A stretch of DNA of 64,000 nt from GCA-2729515 sp036336695 (GCA_036336695.1 JAYZFQ010000109.1:1-64000), one strand, 5' to 3'; shown: positions 15,241 through 23,893, counted from the first letter of the stretch. Notes: generated from the sequence alone by a model not told the origin. Program-made: numbers and translations.

Positions 15241-17241
15241 GTGTCGGAACTGGGCGCGCTTTCGCTCCGATTCGCGTTTCCCGTGGCGCTCTTCGGAATG
15301 GCCGCCGGTATCGCTGCCGGCATCACGAAACGCCCGGAGTGGACGCGGGTTGCGGAACGCTCGGTCCTGGTGGTGACCGGACTGGTCACGTTCGCGATGC
15401 TGGCGCTCTTCTACGCCTTCGCCATCGGCGACTACCAGCTGACCTACGTCGCGGCGAACTCTTCGCGAGACATGGTGCTGACCTATCGCCTGGCCGCGCT
15501 CTGGGGCGGTCAGTCGGGTTCCCTGCTCCTCTGGCTCTGGATGCTGCTCGCCTACAGCGCGGCTTGCGTCCTGACCCAGCGCCGGCAGAACCGCAACCTC
15601 ATGCCCTGGGTGTCCGCCGTGTTCCTGGCGAACACCGTGTTCTTCCTGGTCCTGCTCGTATTCATTACGGACCCCTTCGAAAAGCTCCCGCCCTCCCACG
15701 TGCTCTCCGATGGGGCGGGCCTCAACCCGCTGCTCCAGCACCCGGTGATGATGATCCACCCCCTGATGCTCTATGTCGGGCTCGTGGGCTTCGTGGTGCC
15801 CTTTGCCTTCGCCGTTGCGGCGCTCATCACCGGGGAGCTCGGCACCACCTGGTTCCGCACGACCCGGCGGTGGACGCTCTTCGCCTGGCTCTTCCTCTCC
15901 ATCGGCATCCTGCTCGGCGGACGCTGGGCCTACGAGGTGCTCGGGTGGGGCGGATACTGGGCCTGGGATCCCGTCGAGAACGCGTCGTTCATGCCCTGGC
16001 TCCCGGCCACCGCGTACCTCCATTCCGTGATGATCCAGGAAAAGCGCAACATGCTGAAGACCTGGAATCTCCTGCTCATCGGACTCACCTACACGCTGTG
16101 CCTGTTCGGGACCTTCCTCACCCGAAGCGGCATCGTCCAGTCCGTCCACGCCTTCGCCCAGAACCCGGTCTTCAAGTCGATCTTCCTGGGCTACGTCCTG
16201 ATCAGCGCGTCCTTGTTCCTCGCCGCCCTGCTCTATCGGCGCGAAGACCTCACCGGAGGCAAGCCGCTCGAATCCGTCATGTCCCGAGAAGCGAGTTTCC
16301 TCCTCAACAACTGGGCGTTCATCGCCATCCTGGTCGTCGTGTTCATCGGCACGCTCTTCCCGGTGTTCTCGGAACTCCTCGGAGACCGGCAGATCGTGTG
16401 GGGACCCACGTTCTACAACCAGCTGCTCGGCCCCTTCGGCGTCTTCCTCTTGCTGCTGACGGGCGTCGGCCCCCTGATCGCCTGGCGACGCGCGTCGCCG
16501 GCGCTCTTGCGGCGACAATTCGCCATTCCGACTTCCGTCGGCTTCGCGGCGGGAATCGTGAGCTTCTTGCTGGTTCGAAACCAGATCACGGAGTGGACCC
16601 TCACCGACCTGTACGGCGTTGCGACCTGGGGCATCGCGGCCTTCGTGATCGCGACCATCGTCCAGGAGTACACCCGTGCGATCCGCGTGAGAACGCGCAA
16701 GAGCGATGAGAACCCCTTCCAGGCCTTCGCGGCGCTGCTGCGCAAGAACCAGCAGCGCTACGGGGGCTACATCGTGCACCTGGGCATCGTGCTGCTGATG
16801 ATCGGCGTCGCGGGCTCGATCCTGGAAGAAGAGAAGCTCGAGAACGTGGAACCCGGTGGCGATGTCTTCGTGCACGACTACAGGCTCCAGTACCTCACCG
16901 CCGAAGTCGTTCCCGCCCAACACTACGGCGGCGCACGGGCGCGGCTCGCCCTGTTCCGGGGCGACAACCCCCTGGGCGTGATGACGCCGGAAAAACGCAT
17001 GTACTGGCTCCAGGAGCAGCCGGCGTCGATCCCATCGGTCTACTCGACACTCCAGGAAGATCTCTACGTCCTCCTCACCGCCTTGGAAACGGACGGCTCG
17101 GCAACGCGCAAGATCCACCGCAACCCGCTGGTAAACTGGGTCTGGATCGGGGGGGTCGTGTTCGTCATCGGGACGCTGATCGTGATGTGGCCGAACCCCC
17201 AGCGCGGGGGCCGAGGCCCTGGGGAACCCCGGACCTCGTGA
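15241..17241 (+). CDS. ccmF: Heme lyase subunit CcmF
   Basis: 666 residues from GTG 15241, the first start after the ccmE stop and directly before the first membrane helix. It is polytopic, with ~15 predicted helices. The heme-handling WWD-type motif GGYWAWDPVENASFMPW lies near residue 235, and conserved periplasmic His residues are visible (HPLMLYVG near 178, HSVMIQEK near 261). CcmF attaches heme from holo-CcmE to apocytochromes c at CXXCH motifs, with CcmH/CcmI. The 3' end overlaps the next GTG by four bases. CcmG and CcmH are not in the window and may lie elsewhere. Confidence 0.95.
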   Translation: MSELGALSLRFAFPVALFGMAAGIAAGITKRPEWTRVAERSVLVVTGLVTFAMLALFYAFAIGDYQLTYVAANSSRDMVLTYRLAALWGGQSGSLLLWLWMLLAYSAACVLTQRRQNRNLMPWVSAVFLANTVFFLVLLVFITDPFEKLPPSHVLSDGAGLNPLLQHPVMMIHPLMLYVGLVGFVVPFAFAVAALITGELGTTWFRTTRRWTLFAWLFLSIGILLGGRWAYEVLGWGGYWAWDPVENASFMPWLPATAYLHSVMIQEKRNMLKTWNLLLIGLTYTLCLFGTFLTRSGIVQSVHAFAQNPVFKSIFLGYVLISASLFLAALLYRREDLTGGKPLESVMSREASFLLNNWAFIAILVVVFIGTLFPVFSELLGDRQIVWGPTFYNQLLGPFGVFLLLLTGVGPLIAWRRASPALLRRQFAIPTSVGFAAGIVSFLLVRNQITEWTLTDLYGVATWGIAAFVIATIVQEYTRAIRVRTRKSDENPFQAFAALLRKNQQRYGGYIVHLGIVLLMIGVAGSILEEEKLENVEPGGDVFVHDYRLQYLTAEVVPAQHYGGARARLALFRGDNPLGVMTPEKRMYWLQEQPASIPSVYSTLQEDLYVLLTALETDGSATRKIHRNPLVNWVWIGGVVFVIGTLIVMWPNPQRGGRGPGEPRTS

Positions 17242-19001
17242 AACCCCCGATGCGTTGGGCGTCGCTCGTACTCATCGCGTGGCTCGGGTCGAATGTCGCC
17301 GCCGCGCAGACCGCGCTGGACGTGGGGGACCACCCCGAAGGCACGGGCACTGTGACGGGCACGGTACACCTCGCCGACGGCACCCCCGGCGCCGACCTCG
17401 AGGTCGCGCTCGTTTCCTTCGTGCCGGACGGGACCCAGGGGCTCTCCCGGGTCCAGTCCGAACCCGATGGCAGCTTTGTCTTCGAGGGCCTCTCGACCGA
17501 ACCCGAGATCGCCTACTACGTCGTCGCCAACCAGGACGGCGTGCGCCACAGCGAAAAGGCGAGCTTCGGCGAAGGGCGCGAAGAATTGCGCGTTTCCCTG
17601 CGCGTCGCCCCCACCACTGCGGACGCCGGAGCCCGGCAGCTCGGCGAGAGCTTCCTGCGCATCGAGACCGGGTGCGGTGGACTGCGGGTGACCGAGACCC
17701 ACGAACTCGAAAATCCGACGGAAAGCGTACTCTTCGTTCCCGAGGCGGAACGCGGCGAACGCGACCCGATCTTCGAGATCCTCCTCCCGGAACGTGCCGG
17801 GGCCGTTACCTCGCACCTCGGAATGTTTCCGGTCGGGTCCGAGCGCCGCCGGCGCCTCATGCGCTTCTGGGGCCCGCTCTACCCCGGGACCCAGCGCCTC
17901 GAGTACTCCTACGCGCTCCCGGACGGGGAGGCGCAATGGAGCTTTCCCGCCGGAACGCCGCAGGTCCAGGTCGTCTTGGACACCGAGAGTTCCGCGCTCG
18001 ACGAAAGCGACCTCCGCCCCGGACCGCCGCTGGACATCGCTTCCCGCCCCCAGCGCACGTTTCTCGCGGGGCCGCTGGCGCCGGGGGAATCGCTCACCCT
18101 CCCCCTGGAGGCAGGAAGCGCCGGGTCGACCTCCGGCACCGTTGAACGGGCCCACGTGTGGATCGAACTCGACGACGCCACGGTGAGCGTGGACGAACAG
18201 CTGCGCTTCCGCGCCCCGGACATCGCGCGGGCGGACCCGCTCCTCTGCTGGACGGTTCCGGAAGGCGCGTTCGACATTCGCTTCTCCCAGGACGCCTTCG
18301 CCCTGGGACTCACGCGGGACCCATCGGGGCAGCTCGAGATTCCCGGACCCCTGCCTCCGGGTCCCCACGTGCTGGCCGTGAGCTACCGACTCCCGGCAGA
18401 CGGTGCCGTCGATCTCACCCGGCGATTCGGAAGCGCCGTGCCCCTGCTCTCGGTCGCCGTCGCCGACACCGGGATCCTCGCGGAGACGGGCCGCCTCCAC
18501 CGGCGCCGCCCGGTGCGCGTGGGTGAACGCAACTATCTCCACCTGGAAGCGTTCCAGATCGAACCCGACGAAGAAATCGATCTGACCCTGTCTCGCCTGC
18601 CCGCGCCCCAGTCGCTGCCGCGTTTCGCCACCGCGGGGTTCGCGCTCGCCGCCTTCCTCGGCGTCGTGTTCTACGTGGGCGCCCCCCTGCGGCGCCCGGC
18701 TGCGGAAGCCCCGACCAGCGAAACCCGCGCCGACCAGCTCGCCGCCGAGCGCGCCGCCGTGTACGCGGCCATCGCGGACCTCGACGACGACCTGGACACC
18801 GGGAAGATCACGGCGGAAGACCACCAGCGACTTCGCGCAGAACTCAAGAGCGAAGCCGTCCAACTCCTGGAAGCAGAGCGCTCCTCCCCTGAAAAGAGCG
18901 CGGAGGCCGCAGAGCCGCGTTGCGCGACATGCAGCACCCGGCTGCCGGAACAGGCCCGCTTCTGCCCGAACTGCGGCACGGCACTGGACGAGAACACGTG
19001 A
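17238..19001 (+). CDS. Exported carbohydrate-regulatory-like/CcmI-like protein with C-terminal zinc ribbon
   Basis: 587 residues, inserted between ccmF and ccmA. A signal peptide (1-~24) is followed by a carboxypeptidase-regulatory-like domain (about 40-120, TVTGTVHLADGTPG), a ~330-residue beta-rich region, a membrane helix (near 475), then a cytoplasmic tail. In the tail a helical stretch, YAAIADLDDDLDTGKITAEDH, resembles the conserved segment at the start of CcmI proteins. The tail ends in a zinc ribbon, CATCSTRLPE...CPNCGT. It may do the work of CcmI/CycH in apocytochrome handling; that is inference from context and the CcmI-like segment. GTG 17238 overlaps the ccmF stop, and its stop overlaps the ccmA GTG. 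Confidence 0.75.
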   Translation: MKPPMRWASLVLIAWLGSNVAAAQTALDVGDHPEGTGTVTGTVHLADGTPGADLEVALVSFVPDGTQGLSRVQSEPDGSFVFEGLSTEPEIAYYVVANQDGVRHSEKASFGEGREELRVSLRVAPTTADAGARQLGESFLRIETGCGGLRVTETHELENPTESVLFVPEAERGERDPIFEILLPERAGAVTSHLGMFPVGSERRRRLMRFWGPLYPGTQRLEYSYALPDGEAQWSFPAGTPQVQVVLDTESSALDESDLRPGPPLDIASRPQRTFLAGPLAPGESLTLPLEAGSAGSTSGTVERAHVWIELDDATVSVDEQLRFRAPDIARADPLLCWTVPEGAFDIRFSQDAFALGLTRDPSGQLEIPGPLPPGPHVLAVSYRLPADGAVDLTRRFGSAVPLLSVAVADTGILAETGRLHRRRPVRVGERNYLHLEAFQIEPDEEIDLTLSRLPAPQSLPRFATAGFALAAFLGVVFYVGAPLRRPAAEAPTSETRADQLAAERAAVYAAIADLDDDLDTGKITAEDHQRLRAELKSEAVQLLEAERSSPEKSAEAAEPRCATCSTRLPEQARFCPNCGTALDENT

Positions 19002-19702
19002 ACGGAGCCCGCGTGGTCTGCCAATCGCTGTCGAAGCGATTCGGACGCGCCGTGGCGCTCGACGCCCTCGAACTCGTGGTCGAACCTGGGGAGGGGGTCG
19101 CCCTCCTGGGCCCGAACGGAGCCGGGAAATCGACACTCCTGCGGCTGATCGCCGGGCTCGCCCGGCCCAGCGCCGGGCACCTGGCGGTGGACGGCACTCC
19201 GGCACACCAGCGCGAAGCACGGGCGCGTGTCGGTTACATCGGTCACGCAACGCTGCTCTACGGCGAGCTCACCGCCCGAGAAAACCTGGTATTCGCCGGG
19301 AAGCTGCACGGGGTTCCGGACCCGGGCGCACGGGCCGACGAACTGCTCGCGGAGGAGGAACTCGCCCCCGTGGCCGGCGACCGGGTCCAATCGCTTTCGC
19401 GCGGCATGTCCCAGCGGCTGGCGATCGCCCGGGGCCTGATTCACGACCCGCCGCTCGTGCTGCTGGACGAGCCGTTCAGCGGGTTGGACCGCGCGGCAGC
19501 GCGACGCCTGACCGACCGGCTCCAACGGCTGCGCGCCGGAGGGCGCACCGTCGTGCTCGTCACCCACGAACTCTCCCGGGCCGCAGAACTGTCCACGGCC
19601 TCGCTCGTCCTCTCCCGGGGCCGGGTCGTCCACACCGGGCGCAGCGAAGACGCGGCGGGGATGGAGCATGCCTACCTTGCCGCTGTGGAAGGCCGGGCAT
19701 GA
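18998..19702 (+). CDS. ccmA: Heme exporter ATPase CcmA
   Basis: 234 residues. ABC ATPase with Walker A GPNGAGKST (near 40), signature LSRGMSQRLA (near 132) and Walker B LVLLDEP (near 153). CcmA with CcmB and CcmC releases holo-CcmE at the inner membrane using ATP. GTG 18998 overlaps the preceding stop, and its stop overlaps the ccmB ATG (ATGA). Context fixes the identity, since sequence alone would only say ABC transporter. Confidence 0.93.
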   Translation: MNGARVVCQSLSKRFGRAVALDALELVVEPGEGVALLGPNGAGKSTLLRLIAGLARPSAGHLAVDGTPAHQREARARVGYIGHATLLYGELTARENLVFAGKLHGVPDPGARADELLAEEELAPVAGDRVQSLSRGMSQRLAIARGLIHDPPLVLLDEPFSGLDRAAARRLTDRLQRLRAGGRTVVLVTHELSRAAELSTASLVLSRGRVVHTGRSEDAAGMEHAYLAAVEGRA

Positions 19703-20364
19703 GAGAAGGGGTCGCGCTCTGCTTGAAGGACCTGCTGATCGAGTGGCGCAGCCGCGACCGCGTGGTTTCCACCCTCCTCTTCGCCCTCCTCGTGGTCCTC
19801 GTGTTCCACTTCGCCTTGCCGGGCGGCGCCACCGCGCGCACCCAGGAAAACGCCCCCGGACTCCTCTGGGTGGCCTACATCCTTGCCGCCCTGTTCGGAC
19901 TCGGCCGCGCCTTCTCGCTCGAACTCGACAACGATGCCATCGCGGGCCTGGCCCTCGCGCCCGTGGAGCGCGGTTGGATCTTCCTGGGAAAGGCCGCGGC
20001 CAACCTCGTGATCCTGGCGCTCGCCCAGGCGGTCACCGCCCTGGCCTTCGCGCTCGTGTTCGAACTCGATGTGTTCGCCGTGGCCGGCCGCCTGGCCGGG
20101 CTGGTCCTGCTGGGATCTCTCGGGCTGTGCGCGATCGGCACCTTCTTCTCGGCGGTCGCCGTGCGTACACGCTTCCGCGAAGTGATGCTTCCACTCCTGA
20201 TGCTGCCGCTGCTGGTGCCGGTCCTGTCTGGGGCGGTTCGCGCAACGACGAGCCTTTTCGAAACCGGAAGCGTCCCCTTCGATGCGGTTCAGTTGCTGAT
20301 CGTGACGGACGCGATCTATCTGATAGGCTCTTTCTTGCTATTCGACTTCGTCGTAGACGAGTAA
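19699..20364 (+). CDS. ccmB: Heme exporter membrane subunit CcmB
   Basis: 221 residues with six predicted helices, the family length. It is the membrane partner of CcmA in the holo-CcmE release complex. The N-terminal CLKDLLIEWRSRDRV segment and the internal LLMLPLLVPVLSGAVRA segment are typical CcmB. It is coupled to ccmA by ATGA and lies 2 bp before ccmC. Confidence 0.93.
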   Translation: MREGVALCLKDLLIEWRSRDRVVSTLLFALLVVLVFHFALPGGATARTQENAPGLLWVAYILAALFGLGRAFSLELDNDAIAGLALAPVERGWIFLGKAAANLVILALAQAVTALAFALVFELDVFAVAGRLAGLVLLGSLGLCAIGTFFSAVAVRTRFREVMLPLLMLPLLVPVLSGAVRATTSLFETGSVPFDAVQLLIVTDAIYLIGSFLLFDFVVDE

Positions 20365-20366
20365 CC

Positions 20367-21014
20367 ATGATTCGCGCCAGCGGGATACTCCTTGCCCTGT
20401 TCTTCGCCGCAACCACGTGGCTGGTGGCGACGGCTCCCACCGACTCCATGCAGGGGGCGATCCAGAAGATCCTCTACGTGCACGTTCCGTGCGCGTTCGC
20501 TGCCTACGCAGGCTTCATCGTGACCGGGGTCTCGGGCGCGCTCTACCTGTGGCGCCGCGACGAACGCTTCGACTGGTGGGCGCTCGCAGGGGCGGAAGTC
20601 GGCGTGGTCTTCTGCACCCTCAACATCGCCAGCGGCCCGATCTGGGCCCGGGGGACCTGGGGCCACTGGTGGGCCTGGGATCCGCGGCTGACCGTGACCC
20701 TGATCCTCTGGTTCATCTATCTCGCGTACCTGATGCTGCGCAGCTTTACCGAGGGGAGCGAGCGGACGGCCCGCTTTGCCGCCGTCTACGGCATCCTGGC
20801 CCTCGCCGCGATCCCCCTCAACTACTACGCCATCGACCTCTTCGGCGGGGCGGCAATGCACCCCGAGAACCTCGAGCGAGACAGCCTGGGAGCCGGCATG
20901 CGGCTCCCCTTCGCGGCCAGCGTCCTGACCGGCCTGATTGCGCTCTGGCACCTCGTCACGGTGCGCCAGGACATCGCGCGGCGACACGCGGAAGTTCCTG
21001 AAATCACCGGGTGA
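20367..21014 (+). CDS. ccmC: Heme-handling protein CcmC
   Basis: 215 residues with six helices. The tryptophan-rich WWD motif (TWGHWWAWDPRLT, near residue 98) and two periplasmic His sites (YVHVPCAF near 34, AMHPEN near 166) match CcmC, which loads heme onto CcmE. No ccmD-like small gene was recognised after it. It is the last gene of the ccm unit; the downstream region has a new promoter. Start ATG 20367 follows the ccmB stop by two bases. Confidence 0.93.
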   Translation: MIRASGILLALFFAATTWLVATAPTDSMQGAIQKILYVHVPCAFAAYAGFIVTGVSGALYLWRRDERFDWWALAGAEVGVVFCTLNIASGPIWARGTWGHWWAWDPRLTVTLILWFIYLAYLMLRSFTEGSERTARFAAVYGILALAAIPLNYYAIDLFGGAAMHPENLERDSLGAGMRLPFAASVLTGLIALWHLVTVRQDIARRHAEVPEITG

Positions 21015-21513
21015 ATCGGCCGCGGAGCCTGTCGAACGGCAGTTGCCGGTTGACAAGTAGGGGGGTTCAGGAGTATAAGCTCCAATGGCCTAAACTGCGG
21101 ACTTCGTTGGGTTTTAGGGGTTTTTGCCCGCAGTTCTGGCAGCTTTCGATCCAACATGGAGGCGACCGCTGACCCATCCCCCCATTGGGGGAGCGTGTGC
21201 GCAAGCGAGGCTCCGAAGGCCCGCTGCGACAGAATTTGCGCGACCTCGGATTGGGCCGGCACAAGACGGTAAGGCGTTTCCCGAAAGAGAGCGCTCCCGT
21301 AGTCCGGTCCGGGCCCGGCGGCCCGTTGCACACACGCAGAACGAAAGCAGACGGACCTGAAAGCGCAGGTCCGCACAAAAGAATCGGCCACCGCACCTAG
21401 CGGTGGCACGGGGTTTGCGAAGTTCTCCGCAGGGACCCGGGGAGAATTTCGGGTCGATTGCCACACCCCCGGTGGCTCGGGTCCGGGAGGCGATCCAAGA
21501 AAGGATGGCCAGC
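21015..21513 (+). other. 499-bp gene-poor region: promoter plus long foldable leader
   Basis: No convincing gene was found between ccmC and the zinc-ribbon gene. A strong promoter sits at 21050-21079, so the transcript would carry a leader of ~430 bases. The leader can form several hairpins: 21093-21100 with 21128-21135 (8 bp, long loop); 21177-21182 with 21187-21192 (C-run/G-run, loop CATT); 21352-21359 with 21366-21373 (8 bp); and 21387-21394 with 21400-21407 (8 bp). A second fold, 21089-21095 with 21111-21118, is followed by five T and could be a weak terminator. No match to tmRNA, 6S, RNase P or SRP RNA was recognised. An open frame at 21185-21400 has less G/C-biased third positions than real genes here. 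Confidence 0.5.
21050..21079 (+). promoter_or_regulatory. Near-consensus sigma-70 promoter
   Basis: TTGACA (21050-21055, perfect) and TATAAG (21074-21079, 5 of 6) are separated by 18 bp. This is the best promoter match I see in the window outside mraZ. Start of transcription would be near 21086, about 430 bases before the zinc-ribbon gene. Confidence 0.7.
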
Positions 21514-22002
21514 ATGAAGCGCGGCGTTGGGTACTGCGAAAACACGGATTGCGAGGACTACGCCAAGGGCGTGTTCCTCCTCAACCACGGCGACACCTTC
21601 TACTGTCCTCGCTGCCGCCAGCTCGGCAAGGTCGAGAAGGAACGTGGCTTCTACACCGGAAACACGGACATCTTCAAGGAAGTCCGTGTCGAGTACAACT
21701 TCGACCCGATCAACGGTGTCTATCGCGAAATCGCGATCGTCCGGGACGAGAGTCTCTGGGGTCGCAACAACGTGTACACGCTCCAGTCGCCGCTCATCAA
21801 GACCGAGAAGCGGGCGCTGAAGGTGGCCGAAGCGATTCTCGCCAACCTGAACCGGTACCGCGGCCTGCTCAACAGCGACGACATCCCGAGGACCACGGAG
21901 ATCATCCTGTCGTTCGACGACGAGTTCGACGAGTTCTCGCGCAAGCTCCAGCAGTTGTCGAAGGAGTGGGAAGCCAGCGGGCTCCGCGAGGGGCAGCGCT
22001 AG
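21514..22002 (+). CDS. Conserved zinc-ribbon protein of unknown function
   Basis: 162 residues from ATG 21514 (AAGG nine bases upstream); ATG 21505 or a GTG at 21403 are less likely. The N-terminus carries a split zinc ribbon, with C8 and C13 (CENTDC) paired with CPRC about 20 residues later. The rest is a mixed alpha/beta domain, polar and acidic, with no signal or membrane segment. I recall very similar hypothetical proteins in deltaproteobacterial genomes but no known function. The gene has its own strong promoter and long leader, and ends at a good bidirectional terminator, so it is monocistronic. A role in nucleic-acid binding is possible but not shown. Confidence 0.85.
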   Translation: MKRGVGYCENTDCEDYAKGVFLLNHGDTFYCPRCRQLGKVEKERGFYTGNTDIFKEVRVEYNFDPINGVYREIAIVRDESLWGRNNVYTLQSPLIKTEKRALKVAEAILANLNRYRGLLNSDDIPRTTEIILSFDDEFDEFSRKLQQLSKEWEASGLREGQR

Positions 22003-22027
22003 CCCACCCGCCGCGATACGCGACACA

Positions 22028-22061
22028 GCGAAGCCCTCGGCCGATCGGCCGGGGGCTTCGC
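22028..22061. terminator. Bidirectional hairpin terminator
   Basis: A 16-bp stem (22028-22043 with 22046-22061, one G-T wobble, 2-base loop) lies between the convergent zinc-ribbon and nudix genes. A short T run follows on the plus strand (CGTTT). It can serve the plus-strand zinc-ribbon gene and the long minus-strand block ending with nudix. Confidence 0.75.
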
Positions 22062-22065
22062 CGTT

Positions 22066-22629
22066 TCAGGCCCCGCCACCCCCACGGGCGTCCAGGCGCA
22101 TTCGCAAGTCGATCCAGAAGCCTTGCAGGATTTCGCGCACGCCCCAGTGCTCGTGACGCTCGACCGGCTCCGGTCGGTCCGCGAGAGCGTCGGCGAGCGG
22201 CCCGCGATACCAGGGGAACAAGGTCCCCGGCAGCGCGTCGAGAGGAAACCACCGGACCAGCGGGGTTTCCGGGCTGGGCCGGGGCACGCCGGCCAGCGGC
22301 CGGCAGCGCCAGACGTGGGCGATGTGCGGTCGGAAGCCGCGGCGGATATAGGCGCCCACCCGACGCTCGACCGCGACCGAGACCCCGGTCTCTTCCAGGA
22401 TCTCGCGCTGCAGCGTCTGCTCCCCGCTCTCCCCCGGATCGGGGTTGCCTCCCGGGAGCTCCCAGCCGCGCAGATCCGACCGCACGCTGAGCAGCACGCG
22501 CCCCCCGTCCAGAATCACGCCCTGGTGCACCACCAGGGGACCGCCTTCGCGCCGCGGCAGTACCAGCCCCCACCAGGCGACCTTGGCGTAGGTCGGCAGC
22601 ATGCGGCGCAGCTGCCGGAGCGCGCTCAC
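22066..22629 (-). CDS. NUDIX hydrolase
   Basis: 187 residues from GTG 22629, which overlaps the hisG stop as GTGA; ATG at residue 10 is an alternative. The Nudix box is complete: GG..DPGES..., then REILEETGV. It would hydrolyse a nucleoside diphosphate linked to another group; the substrate cannot be read from sequence. It is the last gene of the SDR-plsB-hisI-hisG-nudix block and sits directly before the shared terminator. Its coupling to hisG might mean a house-cleaning role, but that is only positional. Confidence 0.85.
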   Translation of the reverse strand: MSALRQLRRMLPTYAKVAWWGLVLPRREGGPLVVHQGVILDGGRVLLSVRSDLRGWELPGGNPDPGESGEQTLQREILEETGVSVAVERRVGAYIRRGFRPHIAHVWRCRPLAGVPRPSPETPLVRWFPLDALPGTLFPWYRGPLADALADRPEPVERHEHWGVREILQGFWIDLRMRLDARGGGGA

Positions 22630-23510
22630 TCGACGATCTTGTTCAGGGGGTACTCGACGATCGCGCGGGCTCCCGCCTCGACGAGCTTCGGGTAGAGCGC
22701 TGTCGCGAGATTTTCCTCGATGACGGTGTTGATGGCGACCCAGCGCTCGTCCGACAGCGTGGAAATCGTGGGCTTGCCCAGGGCGGGCAGCAAGGCGAGG
22801 ACGCGGTCGAGTCGCCCCTTCGGAACGTTCATCATCAGTCCCACGCGGTCGACGGCTTCGATCGCCCCCTTCAACATCAGGAGCAGCCGCTCCATCTTGC
22901 GCATCTTCCACGCGTCCTTGACGGACTCGCGGTTGGCGATGAAACGCGGCGTGCTCTCGAGCACCGTGTCGATCACCCGGAGATTGTTCGCACGCAGGCT
23001 CGAGCCGGTCTCGGTCACGTCCACGATCGCGTCGGCCAGCGTCGGCGGCTTCACTTCGGTCGCGCCCCAGGAAAACTCGACCTCTGCCTTCACGCCGTGC
23101 TCCCGGAGGTAGCGACGCGTCAGGTTCACGACTTCCGTGGCAATCCGCGCCCCCGAGAGATCGGCGGGTTTGCGGATCTTCGACCCCTCCTTCACCGCCA
23201 CGACCCAGCGCACCGGTCCGTAGTTGGGCCAGGGCGCGCGGAGGTCCGCGAGTTCCTTCACCCGGGCGCGGCTCTCGCGGGTCCAGTCGATCCCCGTGAT
23301 CCCGGCATCGAGCACGCCCTGGCCGACGTAGCGGGCCATTTCCTGCGCTCGGATCAGGATGCACTCAATCTCGGGGTCGTCGATATCCGGGTAGTAGGAG
23401 CGGTCGGCAATCCGCAGACGGAACCCCGCCTGGGTAAAGAGCCGCTGGGTCGTTTCCTGCAAGCTGCCCTTGGGCAGGCCCAGCCGGAGGGTGCGGCGTG
23501 AAGCACTCAT
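22626..23510 (-). CDS. hisG: ATP phosphoribosyltransferase HisG, long form
   Basis: 294 residues: catalytic domain (RLGLPKGSLQETTQRLF at the N-terminus, DAGITGIDW near 95, DVTETGSSLRANNL near 172) plus a C-terminal ~80-residue regulatory domain of the ACT-like HisG_C type (MMNVPKGRLDRVLALLPAL). Long-form HisG is feedback-inhibited by histidine and does not need HisZ. It catalyses the first step of histidine synthesis. ATG 23510 overlaps the hisI stop (ATGA), and the 3' end overlaps nudix. Confidence 0.95.
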   Translation of the reverse strand: MSASRRTLRLGLPKGSLQETTQRLFTQAGFRLRIADRSYYPDIDDPEIECILIRAQEMARYVGQGVLDAGITGIDWTRESRARVKELADLRAPWPNYGPVRWVVAVKEGSKIRKPADLSGARIATEVVNLTRRYLREHGVKAEVEFSWGATEVKPPTLADAIVDVTETGSSLRANNLRVIDTVLESTPRFIANRESVKDAWKMRKMERLLLMLKGAIEAVDRVGLMMNVPKGRLDRVLALLPALGKPTISTLSDERWVAINTVIEENLATALYPKLVEAGARAIVEYPLNKIVE

Positions 23511-23893
23511 CGGCCATACACCTCCTTCGGATCGAACACCTGCTCTCCGACGTCTTCCCAGCCTCCGTCTGCCAGCTTCCGGTAGAAGCAGCTGCGCCGG
23601 CCCGTGTGGCAGGCCGCCCGCCCCTTCTGCTCCACGCGCAACACGACGCAGTCTCCGTCGCAATCGACGTAGAGGGCCTTGAGATCCTGGGTGTTCCCGC
23701 TCTCCTCGCCCTTGTGCCAGAGCTTGTTGCGAGAAGTGCTCCAGTAGTGCACCTCCCCCGTCTCGAGCGTACGACGCAAAGCGGCCTCGTTCATGGACGC
23801 AACCATCAGGACGTCGCCCGTGGCGTGATCCAGGGCAATCGCGGTAACGAAGCCATCGCGCTTCGCAAAATCGAGCGCCGAAAGCGGGTCCAT
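23507..23893 (-). CDS. hisI: Phosphoribosyl-AMP cyclohydrolase HisI
   Basis: 128 residues, the monofunctional enzyme without the HisE domain. Motifs: GEVHYWSTSRNKLWHKGE (near 47), the metal-binding DCDGDCV (near 75) and the Cys cluster AACHTGRRSCFY (near 93). It opens the ring of phosphoribosyl-AMP in histidine synthesis. Start ATG 23893 is where the family similarity begins; the SD is poor. It follows plsB by 13 bp and is coupled to hisG. Confidence 0.95.
   Translation of the reverse strand: MDPLSALDFAKRDGFVTAIALDHATGDVLMVASMNEAALRRTLETGEVHYWSTSRNKLWHKGEESGNTQDLKALYVDCDGDCVVLRVEQKGRAACHTGRRSCFYRKLADGGWEDVGEQVFDPKEVYGR

Noticed and set aside
15232..17118. Long open frame (628 codons) on the strand opposite ccmF
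   Set aside because: It is a GC-bias shadow: it mirrors ccmF codons, is highly charged, has no recognisable domain, and lies inside an operon with a certain gene on the other strand.
17064..19250. Long open frame (728 codons) opposite the CcmI-like gene and ccmA
   Set aside because: Same shadow effect; it crosses several coupled genes and shows no family motif or start signal.
21086..21400. 6S, tmRNA, RNase P or SRP RNA gene in the long leader
   Set aside because: None of the conserved sequence blocks of these RNAs was found; only generic hairpins are present.
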